64,000 nucleotides of DNA, taken from positions 39,377-103,376 of the forward strand of contig JAIWNF010000098.1 in the NCBI GenBank assembly GCA_025093555.1, in the 5' to 3' direction. Under the pieces are notes generated by a model. It was not told the DNA's origin. It made no database searches and saw only the letters and a program-made list of their open reading frames with translations. Position numbers and translations under genes: made by a program. Positions 46,565 to 59,238 of the stretch are shown here, one piece after another. The stretch is from Circinella umbellata (Eukaryota; Mucoromycota; Mucoromycetes; Mucorales; Lichtheimiaceae). Numbering within the stretch: position 1 is the first letter of the stretch; each line of letters starts with the position of its first letter.

Positions 46565-48778
46565 ATGCGTAACGAACACCCTTGTCGCAGTGAGTCTTTC
46601 TTCAAATTACACATAACTTATAAATATATAGTATTTATTTAGAAATAGAAACAGGGGTACCCATAGAAACAGTAAGGCATTACTATTATTCTTTTTCGAT
46701 ATTATATATTTTAATCTATTTTATTTTTGTACAGATTGTCGAAGTAGACGAAGGAAATGTTTATGGGAACTAGGTCAAGAAAAATGTGAGCGATGTTTAG
46801 AATCAGGAATCAACTGTGAACCCTGTGAAAAAACAAGTTCCAATGCTGGCATTCAAGATGGTAATAAACAACTGCTTGAATGGTGGGAACGAACTGCAGA
46901 ATTAGAAGAAACACTGGATTCAATCGATCAAGAACTTTATCAGTCGACCAAAGCATTGACAACAAGAACATCAACAAAGGAAACAATGTCGGGAATAGTA
47001 CACAGAGAAGATCAAAAAGAACAACAACAGCGACAACCCGAATGGACATTAACCGTTGTTAACGGTCGAGTACGATTAGAAAGCAGTATTAAAAATTTTG
47101 AAGAATTAATAATGTATCACCAAGCATCAATCCGATATTTGTCACCATTAGCAGGATTACTTCAAAGAGAAAGTTTGAGATTTGAATGTTTATCTGCGAG
47201 TGTTGCGATAGCATCCACAGGACTTGTTATTCGATACACGCATCATACACCACGACATATCATCGTCAAAGAACTACCTTACCAATTTATTGATTCTTAT
47301 CGAGAAGAAATTGATCACCTTATTACTTTGTACATGGCGCGATACAATGCATGCACTGGCTACTTACATGAACGAAGCTTTTTGAAATATTATCGACAAC
47401 TTAAAGATCCATTGACAAGTCCAGTTGTCATGGCTGTCTGTATAGACGCTATTGCTTACTTTTATCCACAATTACAATACACTCCCTTGGAAAAACGACA
47501 ATTGGCTGAATTCTTTTATGGACAATGTAGAGATATGTTACTGGACATGTATGAGGATCCTTCTCGTAGAATGGAAATAATTATGACAAGCTCATTTGTG
47601 ATGCAGTATTTGCAGGATGTACTAATGGAATACGCAGAAGCACGCCGTATAGTGACAGTGGCATTGTTGATCTGTCATGATTTGGATAATGATGATGAAG
47701 CACAGCACAAGATGTCAGAAGTAGAACGTGTCCTGCTCCGTCGTCATTATATGTCACTGAGGTTATGGGGAAGAATAATTGATATCTTTTTAGAAGGTGT
47801 TTTTAACTTTTCAAATATTGAATATTGTGGTGGACAAGTACTAGAAGGTGAATCATATGCTGTATCACAATATCTTTGCATGTGGGACTATATTGTACGA
47901 TTCGTGGGCAGCCCATACATTACCGATATTATGGTATATATCATATGTAACTAAGCTGGATAACTTATATAACATATTACTAATCTGGAGGAGAAAATAT
48001 AGAAACAAATTTCCCTTGCTGTTCATGGAGAACCCTACGAATTGAGTTTGGATATGGTCCTGCACTTTGAAATAGCACTTCAAGAATGGTGGAAAAGTCT
48101 CCCAGAATATTTCCACATTTGTGATGACCCTTTAACATCCACGGCCTATAAAGCCCTTGATACTGTTAATTCATCCGTTGTATTGTTACCATTTGCTGTA
48201 CTACATTCTACGACTGCACTGATACAGTCAGCTTTACTTAAACCACCCGTCATTATTGGAGATGATCCTTCCACTGCAACCGATGATATGATTCGAGTCA
48301 TACAGGAAAAAGCCGTATCGCTCACATTAATATCTATAAAAGTGCTTGTTTATATTATAAAACGAAATCTAGAGATTGACGTAGAAGCAATTCCATGTAT
48401 GTATAGCAAATATCTATATTATTTATGTATGTTTGTTTGACGTAAAGAAAGGCTAATACATATAACATAGTATCAATTGGGTATATGATGGGCACGCTTC
48501 ATGCAGTATGTAGTGTCGTCGATAATTGTGAAGATATCCAACTACCCGCTGAAGTTTTAGATATATTGTTTCGCTGTTATACTCAAATTAACTCTCTTTT
48601 TCCTCCAGGTCACTCTATTCCTTCTTCATCTTCTTCACTTGAATCTTTTTTGGCTACTTTCAAAAAGAATCCTATAGGATTATATTATAGGTTTCCTATG
48701 CCAGGCTATGCATTGATTTCTGATGTCTTTCATACTTGCTTTAATCAATTGGAACGTGGCTTCCGTCTTGCTCTTTAA
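46565..48778 (+). CDS. Zn2Cys6 fungal-specific transcription factor, tandem copy 2
   Basis: Exons 46565-46589, 46735-47933, 48003-48396 and 48471-48778 encode 641 aa. The N-terminus MRNEHPCRNCRSRRRKC with the following CERC and CEPC cysteines gives the full Zn(II)2Cys6 binuclear cluster (C-x2-C-x6-C...C-x2-C-x6-C), split by intron 1 after the first cysteine. An acidic, helical linker (LLEWWERTAELEETLD) resembles the dimerisation region. The middle part (FLKYYRQLKDPLTSPVVMAV, AEFFYGQCRDMLLDMYEDP) matches the fungal-specific transcription factor domain. It should act in the nucleus as a DNA-binding dimer at CGG-type half sites (family knowledge); the target pathway is unknown. Same architecture and intron phases as copy 3. 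Confidence 0.9.
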
Positions 48779-49005
48779 ACTGTTTTCTTTTCCCTTTATG
48801 TATCCCCATCTCTCGTATTCTTTCTTCTAATATGTATATTTTCTCACTACATTTTATTGATAGTAATTTGACACTAGTATTTCTTTTTTGAATCCGGTTG
48901 GTTTCGATTAGAGCTTGACATTCTCAGATTTGGTTTGGGTGTAACTGTGTTGGTCCGTAAACAAATTTCCCCCGAATTTCTTTCTATTTATTCCACAAAA
49001 AAACA
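48779..49005. promoter_or_regulatory. Intergenic spacer / promoter of tandem copy 3
   Basis: 227 bp with pyrimidine-rich stretches. No additional gene is seen. Tight spacing of the three copies implies duplication of promoter plus gene. Confidence 0.4.
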
Positions 49006-51191
49006 ATGAGTCGCAATAAAAAGCCTTGTACATGTAAATATCTTTTCTTCTGCCCATTTGATACATATCTTGAACTTCAAAATAAACTAAAATATTATTA
49101 TTATTATTAGATTGTAAAAGAAGGCGACGAAAATGTATTTTTGACAGCAATAATAATAGTGATGGTTGCAAACTTTGTATACAAATGAATCTGGAATGTA
49201 TACCGTGTGATCCCGATGAAGAATGCGTACCTGTACGCGATGGTAACAAAGTAGTACAACATTGGCAAAAAGAAATTATACAACTGGAGAGCGAATTACA
49301 AACCATGCAACATTTGGCGAGGGATGTTGATTATCACAACAACTATTATAAACATATCAATCACGAGGTTGACAATGGAAACACTAATTACTTTGAATGG
49401 AGGCTTCGTGTTGTCAATGGAAGTATTCGTCTCGATAGTCGAATTAGAAATATCCAAGAACTTTTGATATATCACCAAGCTACCATCCGATATCTTTCAC
49501 CATTTCAACCCTTTTTCCAATCCGATCGTATTCAATTTAAAAATATGCCTAGAAGTATTCCCGTCGCTTCAACAGCATTGATTGCTCGTTATGCCAAACC
49601 ACCTAATACACCACGCCACACTATCACTGATTATCCAGAAGGTTTCAAAACAAAAAACAACAGTACACTTTATAATACAACGACAGTATTAAAACAAACG
49701 ATGGATGAACTTATAACACTTTATCTGGAGCGGTATAATCAATTTGTTGGATTGATTCATGCACCTTCTTTCCTGGAACATTATCACACTTTGGAAGACC
49801 CATTATCAAGTCCTATGGTACTTGCTGTTTGTATCGATACCATTGCCTATTTTTATTCACGACTCAAATATTCAACAGAAGAAAAACGACAATTGGCCGA
49901 ATTTTTTTATACTAGATGCCGAGAATTACTTTTGGATATGTACGACGATCCGGAATATAGGCTTCAGTCAATCATTTCTACAACTCTACTAATGCAATAT
50001 CTTTTGGAAATATTATTAGAGTTTGCAGAAGCTCGACGATTATTGACAGTGGCGTACCTTGCGTCACATGAAGTAGATTTGCATAAACTTTCCAAAGTAG
50101 AATATGCCATATTCCAACGGCATCGTGTTGCACTTGAAATCTACATAAGTCAAACGGATGTTATATTACATGATCGATATGATTGTAGTATTGTAAATTT
50201 TACAAATGTAAATCTACACGAGGATGATCCACCAGCTATAGCAAGTTATTTTGCCATGTATAAGGCTATTTTTGCGCTGATCAAAACGCCTTACATGGCA
50301 AATTTACTGGTAAAAATGAAGTACATTAAAGATTCTGTGGTGTTATATTATATTTAACATAGCAATAACAATAACAATAACAATGACAATGACATTTTGT
50401 TACATATAGGAACAGATAAGTGTTGCTATTATACATGGAAAAAGTTTTGAATCAAATCTTGATCAAATTTTATTATTCGAGCATGTGTTAACGTCTTGGT
50501 GGAAAGAATTACCACAAGAGTTTCTTATTTGTGACCAGCCATTTGATTTATCAACAGGACTTAACGCGGTTGAAAAGGTTACCTCATCTACTCAATTAGC
50601 ACCATTTGCCGTTTTACATGTAATAACAGCCATTGTTCAGTCGGTCTTATTAAAGCCAAGGTTCGACAATGACGATGATTCAAGTGAAATAGCGGGATAT
50701 AATGAAGATATTATAAATATTATACGTGAAAAAGCATTATCCATGACATTATGCTCAATTCAGTTACTTGTTTATATGATGAAAAAACATATAGAAGTGG
50801 ACATTGAAGCTATACCTAGTAAGTAATAATCAATATTTCTTTTAAATATATATGTACATACACATAGCAGCTAACATACAAGTATTATAATAAATTAGTA
50901 TCATTTTTATATATGATTGGAGTTCTTCACTCTATATGTAATGTTATGTCAATGTGTAATCATATTGATCTTTCATCAGAAACGCGGAGAACATTATCAC
51001 ATTGTTATTCTCAACTGATATCGGTCATACCTGCTAATCATCATATTTCCCGATCAGGATCTTTATTAGAGTCATTTGTGGCCACGCTAAAACATAATCC
51101 TTTATCTGTCTATGAAAAGTATCCCATGCCGAAACTTGCCATGATATCTGATATTTTATATACCTGTTTTAGCCAATTGGGCTCAACCTAA
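49006..51191 (+). CDS. Zn2Cys6 fungal-specific transcription factor, tandem copy 3
   Basis: Exons 49006-49033, 49111-50309, 50410-50818 and 50899-51191 give 642 aa. The cluster reads MSRNKKPCTYCKRRRRKC, then CKLC and CIPC, again interrupted by intron 1 after the first cysteine. The spacer between the third and fourth cysteines is longer than in copy 2 (IFDSNNNSDG). The conserved block RVVNGSIRLDSRIRNIQ ELL is shared with copy 2, as are HAPSFLEHYHTLEDPLSSP and the C-terminal MPKLAMISDILYTCFSQL. Copies 2 and 3 are moderately diverged, so the duplication is not recent. The altered zinc-cluster spacing may change half-site preference (inference). Confidence 0.9.
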
Positions 51192-51992
51192 AAAGTACAC
51201 ACATAAACACCTTTATGATTATATATTTGTATATACACTATTCGTTACTACTATTACTTCTTGTACAAAAATACTCTTTACCTTTAATTACAAATAAAAT
51301 TAATATTTCGAAAAGAAAAAATTGGCAACTTTTTTTATTTTCCCTGCGTGCAATTGCATAAAATTGGTCATGGGAATCTTTTCACTCATTACTATTAAAG
51401 TCAATTATGTACGCTGATCAAGACAGTGATTATCATATATAGAATAACAAGGAACAACAGATTTTGATATTACTATGATATTATATAACATGATACAACA
51501 ACATATGACATATACAATAACGAGAAATTAGACCGTTATCAATGAAATCCAATAAGTAAATACATAAATTTGCTGATGAAAAGATGAAATTGCTGCTTGT
51601 TGATCCGTTTACCGATAAATTACCGAGAAAAAATTCGCTTTCTTTTTGCTTAAGACTAAATAACATTTCAAACTACTCATGTAAGTATAACCCTATTGGA
51701 TACATATTGAAAGAATGACTCGATATGGTGACTTATACATAAAGATCACTTGCACGTATGATACACTTTTAGAAGAAGAGCAGCCCATCGTCATGCGTGG
51801 TCGGACATAACCTGTCTGTTAAAAAAAATCCAGCGCAACCTAAAATGCAAAAGCGTATTTTTCTTTAATTTGTCTCTCGAATAACATATATAAAAAAAAC
51901 TTACAGCCAAAAAAAAAAACGCGCGACGGCTTTTATTATTCTATCACATACGCTTTAGAGTTCTGTATATGGTTTAACAAAGTTGGTGAGAA
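51192..51992. other. Intergenic region before Vps3
   Basis: 800 bp holding the 3' flank of the Zn2Cys6 gene and the Vps3 promoter. A 'catatataaaa' TATA-like stretch near 51886-51896 lies about 100 bp upstream of the Vps3 ATG. No gene is seen. Confidence 0.5.
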
Positions 51993-54900
51993 ATGCCTTT
52001 CACACCATATACTTTACAAACCATTTTACCTTCGGTAACTAGTAGTGTTACAAGTACAACTCCTACTTCGAATAATACAACACCTAGTGAGGAACACCAA
52101 CAACAACAACCATCACCACCAACAAGTCTCAGTAGTAGTCCAGCACAATCATCGTCAGCAGGCTCTTCTTTTTTTTCACGTCGTTTACCAGGTTCCCCTC
52201 CAAGTTCGGATGTTTCAAAGTCTTTGCCAGCTAGTCCATCCCGTTTGAACAATTTATTATCGGGTCAACAGCAGCAAGCGTTTGCTAATGTGACACCATT
52301 TTCTATCGATGCCGCTGAAGCTTGGGGTACGTCAATGAAATCGAGTATATAGATTCTCCGGGAATTATCTAATAGTAGAGTGTTTTGACGCATCTCTTTG
52401 CTTTGTTGATGGCTAATTGGGAAACAAATATTTTAGATACCAATCTATATTTGGGTACCTCGGACGGTCAGGTTTTACACTTTACGCTGGAAGAACACGG
52501 CAAAGCTCAAGAAGTAAAGAAAAAAAAGAAAAGGGAGAGAAGGGGAGAAAAAGATAGATGAATCAAAAAGTTTATAAAGTCATTAAGCTTATTCAAGAGG
52601 TCGATAGAGCGATAGAGGGTGTGTTGATTTGGCTGATCTCATAATATTCTAATTGAAATGATAATAAAAACAGGTACCTTATGCATCACAACTCGAGAAT
52701 AAAATAAATCTCGGTTTTGGACGTAAACCAGTTGAACGTATCCTTATATTACCTCAAGTTTCCAAGGCAGTTGTACTTTGCGGTAAGATATAGATCAGTA
52801 TAATTGACGAAGAGGAAGGATGTGGATCAATATAAAAGTAAAAACAGAAATGATAACCATTAACTTATATTATGCGTAATTATTTATTAGATTCAACACT
52901 GAGCTTCTATTCGTTACCATTTTTTGATCCTATACCCGTATCTTTGATTCCACAGATTAAAGGCGTTGCTTGCTTTTCACACGATGTTGCAGAAGAAGGA
53001 AGGATAGGAGAGGATGGAACCATTGAACTATGTATTGTTAAAAGGCGCGTTTTACAGATTTTGAAGATTGGGGAACTAGTTCAAATGAAGAAGGTATAGG
53101 AACTTTTATTTTTTAAACGCTTAGTATAAACAACTGGAGAAAATGCTAATACATGAATATTTTATGTGGTTTTTAGGAATTACCCTTACCAGATGGAGCC
53201 ATTGCCATTGTACGACATAGTAGAAATTTATGTCTGGCCGATATCCAAAATTACAAATTGATCAATTTACAGCTGCCCAACCCAACCCCTCTTATTCCTA
53301 CTCCTCAGGTTGATATATCATCTTCTCCTCCTTCAATGACAACATCCATGCTTAGCACCGGATCTCAAAAAGTTCCACGTCCTGTTTTAACAGTTATCAA
53401 ACAAGATGAATTTCTAGTAGTTAGTGGAAACGTATCGCCCAATAATGATACTACCATTGGTATTTTTGCAGATTCACAAGGCTCACCTATTCGTGGTACA
53501 TTACAATGGTCCAGTTACCCGAAAGCATTATGTGTGGAATATCCCTATATTGGAGCATTATTAAGGAATAACACTATTGAAATTCATAATATTTTGGATC
53601 AAAAGCTATTACAGACCATACGACTGGACCCATCCTTTGAACCAAGGGGTATGTCATTTGGTCATGGTATTCGTGTTTGGATGGAAGGTATGGCTCAGCG
53701 ACTGTCAAGACGGCCATGGTCTAGTAGCGTTAACAAGGAGGGAAAGGATGAGGATGAAGAAGAATTGCGGTTGCAATTACGCCGACAAGTGGCTCGTTTT
53801 TCTACCGTACCAGCTCGAATTCTTGTCTATGGTCGTGAAAGTGTGATGGCACAAATTGTGACACCTTTGGTAGTTCAAGTGGATGCGTTATTGGATACCA
53901 AGAATTTTGAGGAAGCACTGGATATGGCGGATCAAGCACGTAACACATTATCAGCAGAAAATAATACCCATGTAGAACGCATGGTAAGCAATCATCTACA
54001 TTTATTTATAGTGAAGTTCCATGAATATATAGACAAAGAATATTTATATGGTAACATGGAATTGTGCGCTGTATATATAATAGCAATCCGAATTAGATTA
54101 TATATATCAAAAAGCTGGACTATTATTACTTCAAGAAACATTATTCGAAGATGCCTTTGCATTATTATCAAAAGGGAATTTGGATCCACGTGTAGTGATT
54201 TATTTATTTGGTGATCTTTCACAATGCTCTTGGCTAGCTGAAACACCTAGTGTATTGTTATTTGATGGTATTCGAAGTTTACTGGATACGGTTGGAAAAA
54301 TTGAAGATGTAGTGGCACGGACCATGAAGAAAAATTACTCACCACATTTGGAAGAAGACGATCATCAACAAAGGTCGAGTCCTACTATGGAAATGCGAAA
54401 AGTTTTGTTGAAAAATGCAAGAGAAGCTTTGGAGAGATACTTAACGGTGGAACGAGGAAAACATAGAACGCTGATTGGAAAAGGAAATGCCGTATGTAAA
54501 GTAAGTAATTGAGTTTCTGTATACTACCATGGTAGTGAAAGATACCATGGATACAGCTAATATGAAACGGTTACATTATTATTTTACTCACAATGGATGA
54601 TATAATATATATGCTCTTCAGGCTATGGATACAGCTTTGTTGAAACTCTATGTAGGTGCTGGTGAAGATCAATCTATATATACCCTTCTTCAACGACCTA
54701 ATGATTGTAGTCTTGAAGAGTGTGCTAATACACTTAATCGATCAAAGGTAAAAAAAAAAAAAAAAACAGAGCTTCGAGCGTACAGCATGAGGTCGCTAGT
54801 GCGAGTGTGTTGTAAGAAAACTCACTTTTTTATATGTTTCACATCCGAAACTAACTCAATCTAAATTATATGCAAATAACTGTATTGTGTAGAGATATTA

Positions 54901-56815
54901 TGCTCTATCTGTACTATACCAATCAAAACAGTTGTATGAAAAAGTATTGGAAATATGGACAAAAATATATAGTGGAGAATTACCAGATACACAATTTACA
55001 GATGGTCTGGGCCAAATTAAACGGCTACTCTTACGTGATATTAATGATGATTCACAACTATCCTTAACGACGATTGTTAAATACACCTGGTGGCTTATGG
55101 ATAATGCACCTCATGATGGTGTTGAAGTGTTCATAAGGTCACCTCGTGCCAATGAGATGGATACCGATAACATATTAGGAAAACTAAAAAAGTACGGTAA
55201 TGAAGCCGTCCGAACGTACTTGGAATACTTAGTATTGACCCGTGAAAGTGAACAAGCTATACATCATACTCGGCTGGCATGCAGTTATGTTCGTGATGTT
55301 AAACTGGAACTTCAAAATGTACAAGGCGAAGAAATGCAAAAGCTTGGTAAATACTTTTTCACGGGAATGTTAATGCGCGTATAACCAATGGAAAGAAAAA
55401 TAAAGTTTAGAGTTATATTGGTATAATGGTATAATGGGATTTTAATGGGACTAAATGGATAAAAAAAACCTCTCTGACTCGCGTATATAGTGGATGGGTT
55501 CAAGCAGTCCATCCATCCAGCAGAAATAGGTGGACATGATCAAACATTTGTTGCCTATTTAGGTCGACATCAACAAACCGAATTGATTCGTCGACGATTA
55601 TTATTAATACGATTATTACAGCGATCTTCATTATATGATCCAGAAGTTCTTTTTCAAGAAATATCAGAGGCTGGGTCTCTGAAAATTGAAATAGTTATTC
55701 TTTATGGAAGGGTAAACTTAGAAAGGGTTTCTCTTTTTGCTAGTAGAAACTAGAAATAGTAGAAACTAACAAAAAGTATACATATTATTATCTTATAGAT
55801 GAAAAAACATGAAGAAGCTTTGCAAATTTTGATACATGAATTAGAAGATTTCGTAGGGGCAGAAACGTATTGCGTAACAAATGGTCAAAGTACAGGCGCT
55901 GTACCCGACATCATCTCTGTACAAGGTCCAGTGGTTACACCAGCCAGAACTTCCTCTTTAAATCACCATAAAGAGAAGGAAAGATCGTTAAAAAAGAAAA
56001 AGAAAAAAGCCGATAAAAAGCCAAAATCATTATCTTCATTAACACACGAGCAAGTATCACAACAACTAAATGAACGTCGGCAGCTGTTTTCCATGCTACT
56101 AAAAACATACTTAGCAATCAAGGAGAGGTATGTACAATTGAGCGGACAAGCTTTTATTTTATTTTGGTTTCTGCGTATCATTATTAACATTCGTCAATTT
56201 TGTACGTGACGTATATAGACAATTGATGTTAGTACGAACAATGCATCTATTAACAACGCAAGGATATTACTTGGATATATTAGAGGTATAATATCAATTA
56301 TAGTTTTTATGGTCTGATTATTTGTGTACTGAGAATGCAAGGATACTAATACAGCGACACGTTTATAATGATAGACATTACAACTGATACCGGATGATTG
56401 GCCAATTCAAACATTACAAGACTTTTTAGTTCATTCATTACGCCGTTCACTACAAGAAAAGCGTGAAGGAGAAATTGTGGTTGGTTTAAGTCGCGGCGAA
56501 AATTTAATGGTAAAGCCTAAAAAGATAAGAATGAGGAGGACCAAATTTAGTAAAGTTACTTACAGGAGTTTAATTCATTATAATTTTTAGGTTGGTGGCC
56601 AACTGATCGATATTTATAAAGATATTGGGCCTACTTATGTTGATTCCCAATCAGAATGCCAAAGATGTCATCGATATTTGGGAATTAATATAGTTGTTCG
56701 TGATCATAAGAACGGACATTTATTACATTTACAATGCGCCAAAGCATCTGGATTAATAATACCAAATGATAATACGACTACTTCTATTTCTACTACTAAT
56801 ACTAATACTACTTAG
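51993..56815 (+). CDS. VPS3: Vps3/TGFBRAP1-like CORVET tethering subunit
   Basis: Thirteen exons (51993-52326, 52437-52513, 52674-52782, 52891-53093, 53177-53983, 54084-54500, 54622-54747, 54893-55346, 55491-55711, 55799-56127, 56219-56285, 56375-56509, 56591-56815) join in frame to 1167 aa. After a disordered Ser/Pro/Gln leader comes an N-terminal CNH beta-propeller with LYLGTSDGQVLHFTLEE, LGFGRKPVERILIL and IELCIVKRRVLQI. A Vps39_1-type helical region contains MDTALLKLYVGAG; the mid region has GVEVFIRSPR. The C-terminal zinc ribbon is CQRCHRYLGINIVVRDHKNG with LHLQC. This order fits TGFBRAP1/Vps3 better than Vps39. CORVET tethers Rab5-positive early endosomes (family knowledge). A Lys-rich insert (KKKKKKADKKPK) is lineage-specific. 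The intron before LEI-TLQLIPDDW uses acceptor tgatag. Confidence 0.9.
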
Positions 56816-57777
56816 ACATACTTTAATATTAATGATAATGATAAGTTTGACATCGATAACTTTTTTTTCATGCAAAGAAAACAATAACTCGAGGGAGAAA
56901 TTAAAATTACATATGTGAATGGTGATGGTGAAGCAGCAAGAAGTAAAAGAAAAAAGGGGGTGGCAGAAGATTTTCATGAGAATTATAATATTTTTTCTTG
57001 CTCCTCCATTTTTTTTTTGTTTCTCGGATGTAGTGGATTTAAAAGGTTAAACTGTTTATTCAATAATACGCGCCGATTTTTTCTTTGCTATAATAATGAT
57101 ATACATACTAGCCAATAAGCATTAAACAGTAGCACAAAGGAGAAAAAGTTAAAGGGGAGTAAAAAGAGGAAATTCAAAAATCGTATAAATATCCCATTTT
57201 CTCAATTGTTTTTTCCCTTTTACTTCTGCTTGTTTTCTGGTCGTCCTCTTGTCCTGACTGACGGGGACCCAATATCTTGGGATCTTTTTGAATCCTCCTG
57301 TCTGAGGGGGTCAGAGAAGTTCTATATTGACAAATTGGTATGTTATATTTTTTAGCTTTTTTATACTTATTATACTTATTGTCCTCAATCAAACTTCATA
57401 TTCATCAATTCTAACTTTTCTATGCTTATTATATCAACCATACAGACCCCCACGCCATTCCTCTCCTTTCGTCACCTCCTCTTCTTCCTGCTCCTGTGGG
57501 TTTATGGTGTCCAACACAGCAGTTCCAGTAGTAAATGGGCCGCTGTGGCCATTTTGATTTCAAAATCCAGAAATCATTAGTTTTGCAAATCCAATAAATT
57601 GTCTATTTTTTATTTCACTACAAAAATTTTAATGTTCTGTTCATATGATATAATGACTTGTTTGTTGTGGGAAGAAAACAATAACAAGAAGGCTCTGTTA
57701 CACCATCGAATACTTGAAGAATTTTATTCATTCTGAGATATTGCTTTTAGATACTAGGTAAGAGAAAGAGAAATTTA
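56816..57777. other. Intergenic region after Vps3
   Basis: About 960 bp, mostly AT-rich, with a GC-richer patch around 57238-57320 (GACGGGGACCC and CTGAGGGGGTCAG). No gene is recognised; the overlapping short frames are not conserved-looking. Confidence 0.5.
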
Positions 57778-59237
57778 CAGGATTTTTCCTCGTTTTAGGC
57801 GTTTGGTTTTTTTCAACATGGCGCGTGATGTATTTGTTTTATTTAGCACTTGGTTTTTTTCAACCTGGCGGCTGAAATTTTTGGTGTGGCGCCAAATCGT
57901 AAAATGCTTGGCGTCTCAATAATCTTATTTGGCGACTGAAAAAAAATTCCAAATGATATTTGACTGTTTTATCTAGTAATAAGGAACAAGTAATGGCTTT
58001 GAAAATATGACGTAAAAGCATTAAATAAACAGCAGTAAAAGCTATAACATTGGTTCTTCAAGAATACAACGTGGAAAATAAGACTTTGCATGACATATCC
58101 ATCCTTGACAATCTATAGCAATAACCAGGTATCCTGGCTGGATAATGCGAGGTGTCAAATGATTATTTGTAGTTAAGGTCTCTCACTTGACACTGGCCTA
58201 TAGTTTTGACCAAAACCTCTCTACCGGGTTCAGCACTGGTGAGTATTATGGAGGTAGATATAGGATATATAATCCACGATTTTCAATGGTATCCTTGATA
58301 ATACTACTATGAAGTAATTGAGAAGCTTCTTCAGCAACATTTAAAGTTACATTTTGTACGAGGTCAATAAATTCAACGATCTGCAAGTCAGTATATCGTC
58401 TGCTTGGACCTATAAAGCATGGCTTCTAATAGCCTAAATATAACTGCTATGAACTGATAATCTATTCATTATAACAACATATATTTCTTGGTTTTATTAC
58501 TAATTTTTTGGGTCTGTTGCTATGAAACCGCTCACGTTTTTTCTTTTCACCTGTGTTCGAGCTAGATTCAGCCTTTTGTTACTGAGGAATATTTGGTGCA
58601 TCAGTTTCTATTTCATAAACTTTATGCTGAAACATATATGCATATTTTATATACTGTTTATCGAATAGATTTTTAGATATTTTTTAACAATAAAGTATAT
58701 CTTTACCTTTTCTGAATTATTTGGTCGTTTTGTCATTGATACCAATGAATATACACTGTCTTTTCCTCCATCGAATTCAGTATTCGCGATGAGATATTGA
58801 TCCTCTGCTTCCATAATTTCATAACTTCTAGCTTGTCACTCTCTTCTTTAATATCTTCTTCGTTGACATACGGTAACTCTGGTACTTTGATATCCATTTC
58901 CAGCTTCTCTTCTCCGCGAAGCATGGGCGTATAGCGCTCATCAGATGCAGAATACATGATCGTGGACGGTTTGTGAAAGAAAGCCGGATTTTCTTGCTTA
59001 GCTTTGTTAACAAAACGGCCTCTTATATCAAAGAGGTAGTTTTCTTGGTATGATTTTCTTGTTAAATTAATACTTTCGTTATTTCCCTGAACTTTGGTAG
59101 TGCATCATTCTTTATACAAAGAATGGGTTGCCAGCCGCAATGGCCGGCATACTAAAAATATTGAGCTGCCAAGCATTTTATGATTTGGCGCCACACATCA
59201 CGCGCCAAGTTGAAAAAAATCAGCAGGAAAAATCCTG
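57778..59237. mobile_element. Tc1/mariner-like element, internally deleted
   Basis: 1.46 kb with terminal CAGGATTTTTCC and its complement. The subterminal inverted region TTTTTTTCAAC-TGGCGCGTGATG recurs at both ends, followed by GGCGCCAAATC and AAATGCTTGGC. The left flank is TA and the right is TG, consistent with a TA target duplication that has mutated. The body contains fragments of a transposase on the minus strand. Confidence 0.75.
58130..59080 (-). pseudogene. Tc1/mariner-type transposase remnant
   Basis: Read on the reverse strand, a helix-turn-helix start (GPSRRYTDLQIVEFIDLVQ, then VTLNVAEEASQLL, around 58410-58320) runs directly into the C-terminal DDE_3 signature ENRGLYILYLPP-YSPVLNP followed by VERFWSKL (around 58300-58200), with an in-frame stop between the two prolines. 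The catalytic middle is missing. Upstream, an open segment MYSASDERYTPMLRGEEKLE (58957-58733) belongs to the element but is not a recognised transposase part. The protein cannot be active. Confidence 0.75.
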
Positions 59238-59238
59238 T

